Counted from the stretch's first letter, positions 1-8,510 are shown. The stretch is DNA of 64,000 nucleotides from Chloroflexus sp. MS-G (GCF_000735195.1 NZ_JPIM01000002.1:1-64000); one strand, 5' to 3'. Notes: generated by a model not told the origin, from the sequence alone. Program-made: numbers and translations.

Positions 1-132
1 CAGGGGCGATCTCACGAACCAGCTCCCCCCTCGCCCGCAGCGCGGGAGCGGGGCTGGGGGTGAGGGCAGTCACTGTCGGGCAGCAAACACGTTGCCCGGT
101 GAGCTTCAAGCGGTTATGAATAACGTGCGCAG
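1..132. repeat. GC-rich palindromic segment at window start
   Basis: Non-coding as far as can be seen. Positions 26-72 hold C-rich and G-rich blocks facing each other (CCCTCGCCCGC then GCGGG...GGGGG), able to form a long hairpin. On the minus strand it resembles the core of the dispersed repeat found at 1692-1885, 8655-8836 and 46204-46400. The left boundary is outside the window. Confidence 0.45.
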
Positions 133-141
133 ATGCATCCT

Positions 142-149
142 GCTATAAT
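142..149 (+). promoter_or_regulatory. Extended -10 promoter of solute-binding protein gene
   Basis: TGCTATAAT at 141-149 is an exact extended -10 box (TGn plus TATAAT at 144-149). Transcription should start near 156. This lies downstream of an in-frame ATG at 133, so that ATG cannot be the start and the GTG at 181 is preferred. No convincing -35 was seen. Confidence 0.65.
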
Positions 150-180
150 AAAGAGGCCCGATCAATACAGCGAGGACATT

Positions 181-1458
181 GTGCACCAGCGGTTTTGGCT
201 CTATTGTCTGTTGTTCCTCTGGTTGCTGACGCAGACTGCTTGTGTGAGGGTTACCCCCGCTCCTGCGCCAACAACCGGGCGTGTGGTGCTCCGTTTGTGG
301 CATGCGTGGCCAGCAGCCGAGGCTCGTGTTTTACAAACGCTGGTTGATCAGTTTAATCAGGCCTATCCTGAATGGCAGGTGGTACTCCAGAGCAGACCGG
401 CCGTAAGTTTACCATCTGATGTGACGACTGCTGTTGGGGAAGGTGGCGGGCCGCACCTGGTACTTATTCAGAGCCATACACTCGGCGCATTGGCACAACA
501 TGGTGTCTTGCGTTCGCTCGATGATATGCTCTCTGGGAGCGAATTGAATAGTCTCTTGCCTACAGCAGTCGGCGCTGCCAGTATTTCGATTGACGGTCGA
601 TCAGTGTTGTTTGGCGTACCAATTACCTTTGACACCCTAGCACTCTACTACAATCGGGCAAATATTTTACAACCACCGTCCAGTATCGAAGAGCTGCTGT
701 TAACAGCCAGGGCTTTGACCGATCGTGAGCGCGATCCACCGGTGTGGGGATTAGCCTACAACCTCTCGCTTGATCGGACGATCGGATATCTTTACGCCTT
801 CGGTGGGCGGGTGTTTGATGAACAGGGAACAGTAGTACTCGGAAGCAGCGGACGTGAAGGCACTGAGCGCTGGTTAACCTGGTTGAGTCAGCTCTATCAC
901 GATGAGCAATTGTTGGCGACCCTTGATGGCGTGTTAGTTGATCGGGCATTACAGGCACGTGAAGCCATCATGACGATTGATTGGGCCCACGCCCAGGCTG
1001 AATATCGTGCGATCTGGAACGATCAGCTTGGTGTAACCCCACTCCCGGCGGTGAGTGATGAAGAGGGAGTGCCGCAACCGTATGTTCAGGCCGATGTCAT
1101 TGCACTCAATGTGCGCCTGAACAATCCGGCTGAACAGACGGCTGCACAGGCGTTTATTCGCTTTATGATCAACGTGGATAGCCAGCGGGCATTATTAATG
1201 GCCGGTCGCCAGCCAACCCAGCTCGCGCTGTCGCTCAATGATACTGACCTGGTCGATAGTGTACAACTGGCTGCTGCCCGTGCATTTCGACTACAAGCCC
1301 AACGGGGGCTGCCTATGCCTGCTGACCGGATTGCCAACGAACTGGTTTGGCATACGCTGGCCGATATGCAACTCAGCGCAGTGCGTGGTTTACTAACCCC
1401 CGAACAGGCAGTCACCATGGCTGATGAAATCCTCCGCAGCCGAATAATGCCACCCTAA
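181..1458 (+). CDS. ABC transporter substrate-binding lipoprotein (family 1)
   Basis: This is a predicted periplasmic or surface solute-binding protein of the sugar-binding family 1 type, 425 aa. The GTG start at 181 is chosen because an extended -10 box lies at 144-149 and a GCGAGG ribosome site sits 5 nt upstream. The product then begins with a short hydrophobic signal segment ending at Cys21. The lipobox (QTAC) is weak but the position is right for a lipoprotein. After a Pro/Ala-rich linker the fold follows the family: a motif around LWHAWP, then FGVPITFDTLALYYN near the hinge, as in maltose-type binding proteins. No permease or ATPase gene is adjacent, so the substrate cannot be inferred; the partners may lie upstream of the window or elsewhere. 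Confidence 0.82.
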   Translation: MHQRFWLYCLLFLWLLTQTACVRVTPAPAPTTGRVVLRLWHAWPAAEARVLQTLVDQFNQAYPEWQVVLQSRPAVSLPSDVTTAVGEGGGPHLVLIQSHTLGALAQHGVLRSLDDMLSGSELNSLLPTAVGAASISIDGRSVLFGVPITFDTLALYYNRANILQPPSSIEELLLTARALTDRERDPPVWGLAYNLSLDRTIGYLYAFGGRVFDEQGTVVLGSSGREGTERWLTWLSQLYHDEQLLATLDGVLVDRALQAREAIMTIDWAHAQAEYRAIWNDQLGVTPLPAVSDEEGVPQPYVQADVIALNVRLNNPAEQTAAQAFIRFMINVDSQRALLMAGRQPTQLALSLNDTDLVDSVQLAAARAFRLQAQRGLPMPADRIANELVWHTLADMQLSAVRGLLTPEQAVTMADEILRSRIMPP

Positions 1459-2143
1459 CGGCAGGAGAACGGCCAAAGCATAACTTTAGTGCCTATCCGA
1501 ATACCCGTCTCACGATGTAACGGATGCAACTCAGAAGCGCTGCACCCCGACCAAGCTGCTGCTGCAACATGAGATGTCGGATCGGCGCTCCGTGACCATC
1601 GTCGTGGATACCGGTAGGGGTGAGTCGGTACCTCACCCTTCCTCGTGAGTCGCATTGCATCCATCGTCGAGGTTCATCCGTCGTAATGGAACGAGGCTCT
1701 ATATGGCATCGCCAGAATGGTTCGGGGAACGTTGGCGGGGAACTGGTACCCCCACCATCTCCCCTGCCCCCCTTCCGCTCTCACACGGGGCGAGGAAGGG
1801 GGGATCCTTATGAAATAGTTGCATTGGTATGCGGTACGTGCCCAATGAGACATCGAGGTTTTTGATCAGGCTTTTAGCAGCGTGGGTTTCGTTCCGCGCC
1901 GCTATTCTCAGCTTTCAAAACATTACAATGTTCGCCGCCAAGGCTTTTCAGAGCTTTCAGCTTTAGCGTGTATGCAATGACTCAAAGGTCCTACGGGGCG
2001 ATGCCGACAAACATCAGACACCTGCTGACAGCGATAGCCACCCTGTGGGGTTTCACTGGGAACGCAGACTCTAGGTCGCACTGTGCAGGACAGGGCCGGA
2101 ACTCTATGATTGACGAGGTAACAGAACGCACCTGCCGACAGAG
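1459..2143. other. Long non-coding gap with a repeat copy
   Basis: This gap contains no convincing gene. Its main content is the dispersed repeat at 1692-1885. The remainder shows no tRNA, no hairpin with a T-run and no conserved-looking reading frame. The promoters of the next gene begin at 2144. Confidence 0.6.
1692..1885 (+). repeat. Dispersed palindromic repeat, copy A
   Basis: About 190 bp, closely matching the reverse complement of 8655-8836 over its whole length (the GAGGCTC start, GCATCG-CAGAATGG, GTTGGCGGG-AACTGGTA, the C/G-rich core, GGTACGTGCCCAATGAGA, and a TGATCAGGCT end). The core has perfect 10-bp inverted arms at 1767-1776 (CCCCCCTTCC) and 1794-1803. No open reading frame of mobile-element type is inside, so it looks like a MITE- or REP-like sequence. 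Confidence 0.7.
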
Positions 2144-2172
2144 TTGACCAACTGACCAAAACCTCTTACAAT
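2144..2172 (+). promoter_or_regulatory. Promoter P1 upstream of the Roadblock gene
   Basis: A -35 TTGACC at 2144-2149 and a -10 TACAAT at 2167-2172 are separated by exactly 17 bp. This gives a start near 2179 and a leader of about 195 nt before the gene at 2375. Confidence 0.55.
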
Positions 2173-2230
2173 AATCACAAAGCTCAGACATAGGTGAACG
2201 GTTAAAGTGCAAAAAAGTTGGCGAACCTAG

Positions 2231-2259
2231 TTGCCGTTCGTGAGAAGATGTAGTAGAAT
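2231..2259 (+). promoter_or_regulatory. Promoter P2 upstream of the Roadblock gene
   Basis: A -35 TTGCCG at 2231-2236 and a -10 TAGAAT at 2254-2259 have a 17-bp spacer. The predicted start is near 2266, just before the inverted repeat at 2271-2359. Together with P1 this suggests tandem promoters. Confidence 0.55.
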
Positions 2260-2270
2260 AAGCGACGTGT

Positions 2271-2368
2271 AGGCCGTCGAGATGTTAGTTCTGCACTAAT
2301 TGGTAATTGGTGTTAAGGCCCACACTATTTCGTTCTTGTCCCGAACTGGCTGACGGCCTCTAAGGAGG
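2271..2368 (+). promoter_or_regulatory. Structured 5' leader ending at the ribosome site
   Basis: AGGCCGTC at 2271-2278 is perfectly complementary to GACGGCCT at 2352-2359. This closes a 73-nt region immediately before the ribosome site AAGGAGG (2362-2368). The placement suggests that the fold could affect translation of the Roadblock gene. No known riboswitch class was recognised. Confidence 0.4.
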
Positions 2369-2374
2369 ATATGA

Positions 2375-2743
2375 ATGGCAAGCAGAACCGAAGAGATGGT
2401 GCGGCATCTGAAGGCCCTATCGATGAACACACCCGATATTGAGGCCTCCGCCGTAGTTAGCGTCGACGGCCTCATCATGGCTTCGGCGCTGCCGGCAGAT
2501 GTCGAAGAAGATCGGGTTTCGGCAATGAGCGCGGCTATGCTTTCGCTTGGTGAGCGTATCGCCAGCGAGTTGAAGCGCGGGCAACTTGATCAGGTCTTTG
2601 TGCGAGGAGAAGACGGTTACGTTATCCTGATGGCTATCGGTGAAGAAGCGGTATTGACAGCGCTGGCACAGAGTCGGGCCAAGCTGGGTCTGGTCTTCCT
2701 CGATATGCGGCGCACGGCGAACGAGCTGCTCAATCTCGTGTAG
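2375..2743 (+). CDS. Roadblock/LC7-domain protein
   Basis: A 122-aa single-domain protein of the Roadblock/LC7 (MglB-like) family. Such proteins bind and regulate small Ras-like GTPases or act as scaffolds in motility and polarity systems. The fold signature is visible: an N-terminal helix, then a stretch around VVSVDGLIMASALP, a helix around SAMSAAMLSLGERIASEL, and a C-terminal strand/helix ending LLNLV. The start is secure because AAGGAGG sits 6 nt upstream. No MglA-type GTPase gene is adjacent, so its partner is encoded elsewhere or it works alone. Two promoters and a structured leader precede it and a hairpin terminator follows, so it is probably a monocistronic unit. Confidence 0.85.
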   Translation: MASRTEEMVRHLKALSMNTPDIEASAVVSVDGLIMASALPADVEEDRVSAMSAAMLSLGERIASELKRGQLDQVFVRGEDGYVILMAIGEEAVLTALAQSRAKLGLVFLDMRRTANELLNLV

Positions 2744-3290
2744 CCATTGCTCGCTCAGCCAGACCGGGAATGATGTTCAAGCAGCCCGCAACCAGGCGGG
2801 CTGTTTGTGTCTTGATCCATACTACGATGTTGTATCGTAGCAGGACAAGTCTGGCAAGTGGCTGAGTACAGAGGGGTCGCCAGGTTGGTAGTCCCTCTGT
2901 TTTTGCACTCGATTGACAGAAACATCGACCGGCAGAGGAGGGAGAGATGGGAGCGGAACGAGAGAAGCAGCGTGTTCAGAGCGGCAAGTTCCTGACTTCT
3001 TCGCAGAGTGTGAAGAGGTGATCTTACCGTTCCAGTTGTCATGCCAGCCCCCTTTTCTTGTCGATCATGCCTTTCACCGCATTCAGGAGCGGGTTCTCTC
3101 GCAAGCGGTAGGGTTCGGGGGCGATAGTGTACTGAGGCGTCAAACAATAGGTTCCAGCCACACATTGCGGCTCATCAGATCACGCTCCCAGATGCCCACA
3201 CGGATTACTTATTCCAATGCCAGCAAACGTATCGCTGCCCAAATCTGCTGAGCGATCCTAACCTGGCAATGGAATGAGCAAGTGTCCTGT
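2744..3290. other. Gap with two further hairpins
   Basis: Beyond the terminator at 2782-2808 there is a 7-bp hairpin, CTACGAT/ATCGTAG, at 2822-2840. A second terminator-like hairpin, ACAGAGGG (2868-2875) with CCCTCTGT (2893-2900), is followed by TTTTG. The segment between could be a small RNA, but no promoter was found for it. From 2906 to 3290 I see nothing recognisable; reading frames there look like chance. Confidence 0.45.
2782..2808 (+). terminator. Terminator after the Roadblock gene
   Basis: An 8-bp stem, CAGCCCGC (2782-2789) with GCGGGCTG (2796-2803), has a 6-nt loop and is followed by TTTGTGT. It lies 39 bp past the stop codon. Confidence 0.75.
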
Positions 3291-5114
3291 TTATTCTGGT
3301 TCTAGTGGTTCGATATCGACAATGTGGGCATCGAAGATGTTGAGTGCGGCCCGCACGAACTCATCTTTGCGCGCTTCACGGATTTTACTGCGTAGATCAG
3401 TTGGTTCTACCGACTTTTCTTCTATCGTACAACGCACGGCATATGGTTTACCCAAACGACGACGCAAGACCTCCTCGATGATCGAGCGGTTCTTTGGTTC
3501 TTCCAGGCGCTGTTTGTGAAAGGAGGAGGTCACTAACAATACGATCGTGTTTCCCTCAACATCGTAAGGGCGGGCGCTATTCAAGAGCGCCTGAACCGTC
3601 GGACTTCTCGGGCGAACATCACGTTTGATCTCTTCCCAAGTAGCCTCGACTTGCTCGAGCACTGACATATCTGCATCAGCAGCACGAGCGACGGTAGGAT
3701 CGGCTGGTGATCGGGCCTGTCGGCTTGCTGCCCAGGCGGCGGGGAGCGGTGGTGGTGGATCGGCAGCAAGCGGCACTGCCGAGAGTGACGTACTTTCTGC
3801 TGGTGGTATAGCCGACTCAAGCGATGGTGAATCTGCTAATGAAGAGACCGATCCATGTGGTGGTTCAAGATTTTCTGGCGGCAATGTAGATTTCGCCGGT
3901 GAATGCACTTCTGGAGTTGACGCCGCAGAGACTGCTATTCCGGCTTCGCGAGTTACCGGCGGGCGTACCGGTTGCGGGTTTGCCCGGGTGACGAATGAAG
4001 GCGGTACTGTTGATTGAGCAGCGGGTACCGGGGTAAGCAGTGCTTCAACCACAGCAACCTCGAGCGGCAACTGACCGTAGGGCGTTGTTCGCAACTGAGC
4101 ATCGAGCTGACTGAACAGTTTCATCCAATGAACCAATGTCGCCATATCGGCCTGGGCCGCCCACCGGCTCAGTTGCGCGACCTCGTCATCACCCACATCG
4201 AGGAGCGTGCGATCGTTTGTGGCCTTCAACAACATCACTGCCCGCAGTCGCTCCACCAGATCACGGGTAAACTGACGCACGTCGGCCCCCTGCTGTACCA
4301 CGGCATAGACTGCCCGTAACGCGGCCGTCACGTCGGCGCTGAGGAGTGCAGTGATCAGGGCATCAATTTCAGCCGCCGCCGTCATACCGAGCAGGCTTTG
4401 CACCTGTTGCAATGTGATCGGGCCTTCGACAAACGACGCCAGTTGCTCGAGAATACCGAGCGCATCACGCATACTACCGGTGGCAGCGCGAGCAATTGCC
4501 TCTGGAACACCTTCGGCAAGAGTGATACCTTCGGCGGCAGCGATCCGGCGGAGATGTGCCGCCATTGCCGCAACACTATGTCGGACAAAGGTGAAGCGCT
4601 GGCAACGCGACAAGATGGTTGCCGGTACTTTGTGAACCTCTGTGGTTGCCAGAATAAAGAGCGCGTGATCGGGCGGTTCTTCCAGTGTCTTGAGCAGCGC
4701 ATTGAATGCCGCCGTCGAGAGCATATGGGTCTCATCAATGATGTAGACCTTCATACGCGCCACGCTCGGACGAAACTGCACGCGCTCGATAATCTCGCGG
4801 GCATCTTCAACACTGGTGTGCGAGGCGGCATCCATCTCGATCACATCAACGGCCCGACCCTCAGCAATCGCAACACATAATTCACAGACACCACACGGGC
4901 GAGCTGCCCGATCAGGATGGAGACAATTCACCGCTTTGGCCAACAGACGGGCCATTGTCGTCTTACCGACACCACGCGGACCGGTGAACAGATATGCGTG
5001 ACCAACCCGGTCTTCAGCAATCGCGTTACGCAGCGTTTGCACCACGTGCTCTTGCCCGACCAGCTCGGCAAAGGTCTGTGAACGCCATTTCCGGTAGAGA
5101 GATTGAGCTGCCAT
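3291..5114 (-). CDS. dnaX: DNA polymerase III subunit gamma/tau
   Basis: Clamp-loader ATPase of the replicative polymerase, 607 aa from the ATG at 5114. The N-terminal AAA module carries Walker A GPRGVGKT at residues 45-52, a zinc site with Cys64, Cys74, Cys77 and Cys80, and a DExx-type motif in VYIIDETHML. An Ala/Pro/Ser-rich linker (about 390-490) leads to a C-terminal tau-like domain that would bind polymerase alpha and DnaB. An upstream in-frame ATG at 5213 would add 33 residues unlike the family, and it precedes the promoter -10 at 5151-5156, so it is rejected. I saw no obvious slippery heptamer for a frameshifted gamma form, though I did not scan exhaustively. The gene is divergent from the 5237 operon. 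Confidence 0.95.
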   Translation of the reverse strand: MAAQSLYRKWRSQTFAELVGQEHVVQTLRNAIAEDRVGHAYLFTGPRGVGKTTMARLLAKAVNCLHPDRAARPCGVCELCVAIAEGRAVDVIEMDAASHTSVEDAREIIERVQFRPSVARMKVYIIDETHMLSTAAFNALLKTLEEPPDHALFILATTEVHKVPATILSRCQRFTFVRHSVAAMAAHLRRIAAAEGITLAEGVPEAIARAATGSMRDALGILEQLASFVEGPITLQQVQSLLGMTAAAEIDALITALLSADVTAALRAVYAVVQQGADVRQFTRDLVERLRAVMLLKATNDRTLLDVGDDEVAQLSRWAAQADMATLVHWMKLFSQLDAQLRTTPYGQLPLEVAVVEALLTPVPAAQSTVPPSFVTRANPQPVRPPVTREAGIAVSAASTPEVHSPAKSTLPPENLEPPHGSVSSLADSPSLESAIPPAESTSLSAVPLAADPPPPLPAAWAASRQARSPADPTVARAADADMSVLEQVEATWEEIKRDVRPRSPTVQALLNSARPYDVEGNTIVLLVTSSFHKQRLEEPKNRSIIEEVLRRRLGKPYAVRCTIEEKSVEPTDLRSKIREARKDEFVRAALNIFDAHIVDIEPLEPE

Positions 5115-5150
5115 CACCGATTCCAGGTATCGATTTGCACCGCAAATGAT

Positions 5151-5159
5151 ATTATACCA
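5151..5159 (-). promoter_or_regulatory. Extended -10 promoter of dnaX
   Basis: Read on the minus strand this is TGGTATAAT, an exact extended -10. It predicts a start near 5144, 30 nt before the dnaX ATG at 5114. Confidence 0.7.
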
Positions 5160-5189
5160 GAGTAAGACGTTCCTCATCGACGCGGACAA

Positions 5190-5198
5190 TGGTATAAT
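5190..5198 (+). promoter_or_regulatory. Extended -10 promoter of the McrB-like operon
   Basis: TGGTATAAT on the plus strand gives a start near 5205, 32 nt before the ATG at 5237. It is the same nonamer as the opposing dnaX promoter, 30 bp away. Confidence 0.7.
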
Positions 5199-5236
5199 CC
5201 ACACAGGTATCATCGTCTGCTCTTAAGGACATCACT

Positions 5237-5893
5237 ATGCTCACCTACGAGCAACTGATTTCACTGCTCATTGAAGCTCTCGAACAGCAGCAGATCAACA
5301 TTGTGCACACGCAAGAATTGGTCGATGTACACACAATGGGGCGAAGTCTGTATGTCACTTGTCTAGCCCCAAACGTTGACAAACACGGTAACTGGACACA
5401 GCCACCCTTACGGGCGGTCATCAGTTTGCAATGGCCGGCTGAGCTGACCGTTGTTTCACTCCACGGGACACCAATGATCGATATGCTCAATCAGCTCATT
5501 ACCCGTCGTCAGGAACTACAGCGCGAATACCTGTTTGGGTTTGAGCTAACCTACTATTTACCGTTAAGTCAGGCCGAGCAAGCAGCAGCCGAACCATTGT
5601 TTCAGACCGAAAAGGTTATTGATCTGTTTGCCGATCAATTCGACATAGATAACAACCTGGCTATTCATGCTGTGATGCGTTATGGTGTTGATCAGGAGCC
5701 GATGCTAACCCAATTAACCGTCACGCGCCAATTCCCAATCCTTCGCTTAGAACTCGATCTGGTTGAAGAAGCGACAACTGCGATAGCCGATGAGCTGCAC
5801 GAGATGCTACCGCGGCTCTACACCGCCTTCCCTGCCGACCCAGACGAGCCAGGGCTTGATCCGCAGCTCTATTTACGTCCACCCATTGCCTGA
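5237..5893 (+). CDS. Unknown protein, partner of McrB-like ATPase
   Basis: I do not recognise this 218-aa protein. It is soluble-looking and acidic, without a signal peptide or membrane segment, and contains almost no cysteine. It starts at ATG 5237 behind AAGGAC. Its TGA stop overlaps the ATG of the next gene by one base (TGATG), so the two are translationally coupled and very likely act together. The next gene encodes a McrB-type AAA ATPase. In McrBC-like systems the ATPase works with a second subunit, but this protein shows no PD-(D/E)xK nuclease motif that I can identify and does not look like McrC. The function is left open. Confidence 0.75.
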   Translation: MLTYEQLISLLIEALEQQQINIVHTQELVDVHTMGRSLYVTCLAPNVDKHGNWTQPPLRAVISLQWPAELTVVSLHGTPMIDMLNQLITRRQELQREYLFGFELTYYLPLSQAEQAAAEPLFQTEKVIDLFADQFDIDNNLAIHAVMRYGVDQEPMLTQLTVTRQFPILRLELDLVEEATTAIADELHEMLPRLYTAFPADPDEPGLDPQLYLRPPIA

Positions 5894-7515
5894 TGCCATT
5901 TTCATCTCTTGCACTCCAGGCATTGCTACAACCTGGCGTGAGCGAGCGCTGGCATGCCATACAACGGCTGTTGCATCCAGAGATGCTGGCACTGGCCCAG
6001 CAGGCAGCCGAACGGGCGGCCCTGCTTTTACCACGACAATGGCCGCTCTACGAATTGAGTTTTAAGTCACGACGGGCAATTGACCGTGGGAGTGGTCGTC
6101 GCGATCCGATTGCAGACTACTGGTTTGCCTTCGATCGGCCACCACGTGGCGCTGGTGTTATGGTTACCGTGAGTGGCCTTGAACGCACTCTTGCGGTTGG
6201 ACTGCAACTGTGGGGGGTACGCCGCCCACAACTAGCTCACCTCTGGCGTACCGCACGACCGGTATGGGAAGCGTTGATTGATCGGATTGAGCGTGAAGGT
6301 CAGGCCCGTTTTGCCGGTCGGCGGTTGCCGGTACCAGGAATGCGCTGGATCGACCACTATCTCAGTCGTCGTGCGCAGTACCTTTGGGCCGGTTTTGTGT
6401 ACTCTTGGGATCGTCTGCCGTCGGCAGAGCAGGTGATCGAAGATATTTGTACCCTTCTCCCGCTAAATGAGGCGCTCATGGAGCAGGCCGAAATCGATCT
6501 GGTGCCTTCCCATACGTTACGCGAAACGCCAGAACGCTACGTTACCGGCGCGCCATCGGTCGCTCAGATCGCAACGATCGTTCGTCGGCGTGGTATGGTC
6601 ATTGACGACCATATCTTGCAATCTTTTCATCTCGCCGTTCAGGTGCGGCCACTGGTCATCCTGGCGGGGCCGAGTGGCAGTGGTAAGACCTGGTTGACCC
6701 GCCTCTACGCCGACGCCTTAGCAGGAGTTGATGAAGGTCGGCCCAACCCGTTCTACCTCCTAGTAGCAGTTCAACCTGACTGGCACAGTGCCCGCGATCT
6801 GCTTGGTTATTACAACACCCTGACCGGGCTATACCAACCAACGCCATTTTTGCGTCATGTGTTGAAGGCAGCGGCTGATCCCAATCAGACCTATATTGTC
6901 TGTCTCGACGAGATGAATCTGGCGCGACCAGAATATTATCTGGCACCGATACTATCGGCGATGGAGACGGCCGAGGGATTGATCGATCTGGGTACACCGC
7001 TTGCCGAAACACCACTGGCTGGCGGCGGAATCGTGCATAATCCGTTGCGGTTACCGATCAATTTGCGTCTAATCGGCACTGTTAACGTCGACGAAAGTAC
7101 CTTCACACTGAGCGATAAAGTTCTCGACCGGGCTAATCTGATTGAGCTAGGTTCGGTTGACGTACAGGCACTGCGTGTAATGTACCAGATCGAAGATGAG
7201 CAGATATGGAACATTTTGAGCGAGGTACAGACTCTCTTTCGCGAAGCAGGGCGACCAGCGGGTTACCGGGCATTGCGCGAGACACTCGTGTTCATAACGC
7301 AAGCAAGTGACATGACAACTCTGGAGGCACTCGATCTTCAGCTCTTGCAACGTTTCTTACCGCGTCTGCGCGGCGATGATACACCGCGGTTTCGTCACGC
7401 CCTCAGCAGATTACAAACCCTTTGTGTTGGGAAACTACCTCGCAGCGCGACTCGCCTTGCGCAAATGATTGCCCGACTCGACCGGGAAGGGTACACCGAC
7501 TTTTATGGGTATTAG
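5893..7515 (+). CDS. McrB-type AAA ATPase
   Basis: A 540-aa P-loop ATPase/GTPase of the McrB/MoxR-like AAA_5 branch. Residues 1-240 form a domain I cannot assign. Then come Walker A GPSGSGKT (259-266), a conserved segment around QPDWHSARDLLGYYN (295-309), Walker B VCLDEMNLARPE (336-347) with the McrB-type DEMN, and a sensor region GTVNVDEST (395-403) followed by DRAN. Family knowledge: McrB proteins form hexamers that power DNA translocation with McrC. Here no McrC follows; the only linked gene is the unknown 218-aa partner overlapping upstream. It may be a housekeeping remodeller or an orphan restriction-like system. All catalytic motifs look intact. Confidence 0.8.
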   Translation: MPFSSLALQALLQPGVSERWHAIQRLLHPEMLALAQQAAERAALLLPRQWPLYELSFKSRRAIDRGSGRRDPIADYWFAFDRPPRGAGVMVTVSGLERTLAVGLQLWGVRRPQLAHLWRTARPVWEALIDRIEREGQARFAGRRLPVPGMRWIDHYLSRRAQYLWAGFVYSWDRLPSAEQVIEDICTLLPLNEALMEQAEIDLVPSHTLRETPERYVTGAPSVAQIATIVRRRGMVIDDHILQSFHLAVQVRPLVILAGPSGSGKTWLTRLYADALAGVDEGRPNPFYLLVAVQPDWHSARDLLGYYNTLTGLYQPTPFLRHVLKAAADPNQTYIVCLDEMNLARPEYYLAPILSAMETAEGLIDLGTPLAETPLAGGGIVHNPLRLPINLRLIGTVNVDESTFTLSDKVLDRANLIELGSVDVQALRVMYQIEDEQIWNILSEVQTLFREAGRPAGYRALRETLVFITQASDMTTLEALDLQLLQRFLPRLRGDDTPRFRHALSRLQTLCVGKLPRSATRLAQMIARLDREGYTDFYGY

Positions 7516-7895
7516 ACAGCACCCGTGACCTTTTCAGCAATTTCAGCGTCGGGTCTCCTTCGATCCTGGGTGGGTGGGCCACTCGTTCGCGTGATGCAGA
7601 ACGCGGCGAATCCCTCGCCTTCTTCCCAATCCCCTTCCTCTCGTCCTGGCGGAGAGGAAGGGGAAACGTAAGACGAGTTTGGTTCCCAGCACACCACTTC
7701 GGTGGCAGACATCATCAGCGAGCCAACCGGATCGTCATCGAGAGGGCCGTCAGAACGAGAAGCTGCACGCCTTCGCACGCACTGCAAGCGGGTTGGGAAG
7801 TCAGCTTCTCATTCATTCCTGCCTCTTTTTCCTGGTTTCTCTGTGCTATCCGAGGAGGGAAAGCACTGTACCATACCGATTATTTAGGTACGTGC
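7516..7895. other. Gap with a strong perfect hairpin
   Basis: No gene is supported here. The notable element is a perfect 12-bp inverted repeat, CCCCTTCCTCTC (7631-7642) with GAGAGGAAGGGG (7652-7663), with a 9-nt loop. It is not followed by a T-run and resembles the palindromic cores of the dispersed repeats, though the flanks differ. It lies between the 3' ends of convergent genes. Confidence 0.6.
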
Positions 7896-8510
7896 TTACG
7901 CCACTCGTGCCGCTGCCAGGCAGCGCACGGCGTGCGGAACATTCCCCACCAATTGCCACGAGCGACCACGGTCATCGCTACGCCAGATCTGGCCGGTATC
8001 GGTTCCGAGCCAAACAACGTCAATATGGTAACTACTTGGAGCAAATGCACTCAACCGACCATCCCAGCTTACCGACACCTGTTGCCAGTTTTTTCCACCA
8101 TCATCACTCCGCAGCAGACGTGTTCCATCAGCATTCGCGGCTAAAAGCACCTCTTGCTTCCCAGAGAGCACGGCTAACAGTGAGCAATCGGCCAGGGGAG
8201 GTTCAGTCTGACGCCAGACACCCATCCCCTGAACTGTGGCGACAGGAATTTGATTACTATTCAGGAAATTAAAGAGTAAGCGATCTTCAGCATCGGCTTC
8301 ACGCCACTGCCGCCCCCCATCATCACTCCGCCAAAAGGCCTGCTTCGTGGCGGCAACCAGACTCAGCGAGTCGGCTGCGACCAGACCAATGATTTGCTCA
8401 CCAGGAAGGGAAACATCAGGCAACAACCGCCAGCGTCCTACGCCACCCGGATCACTAAACACATAAAGGCCATTATCGGTACCAACGTAAAGCACTCCTG
8501 CTTTTGCCAT
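7896..8510 (-). CDS. BNR/Asp-box repeat protein (beta-propeller fragment)
   Basis: A 204-aa protein with at least three Asp-box turns of the form SDDGGxxW (SDDGGRQW, SDDGGKNW, SDDRGRSW), plus an N-terminal blade start around LYVGTDNGLYVF. Such repeats form beta-propellers in sialidases, Ycf48-like photosystem assembly factors and many binding proteins. Three to four blades are fewer than a closed propeller normally needs, so the protein may dimerise or be a truncated member. There is no signal peptide or membrane segment and no clear ribosome site before ATG 8510. It stands alone, convergent with the McrB-like gene, so no function can be assigned from context. Confidence 0.7.
   Translation of the reverse strand: MAKAGVLYVGTDNGLYVFSDPGGVGRWRLLPDVSLPGEQIIGLVAADSLSLVAATKQAFWRSDDGGRQWREADAEDRLLFNFLNSNQIPVATVQGMGVWRQTEPPLADCSLLAVLSGKQEVLLAANADGTRLLRSDDGGKNWQQVSVSWDGRLSAFAPSSYHIDVVWLGTDTGQIWRSDDRGRSWQLVGNVPHAVRCLAAARVA

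Noticed and set aside
133..180. ATG 133 as the start of the solute-binding protein
   Set aside because: It lies upstream of the predicted transcription start (-10 at 144-149) and gives a hydrophilic extension before the signal segment.
1660..1690. Possible tRNA T-loop (GGTTCATCC)
   Set aside because: No acceptor, anticodon or D-arm pairing could be found around it.
5115..5213. A longer DnaX N-terminus from 5213
   Set aside because: The extra 33 residues are unlike the family and cross the promoter at 5151-5159.
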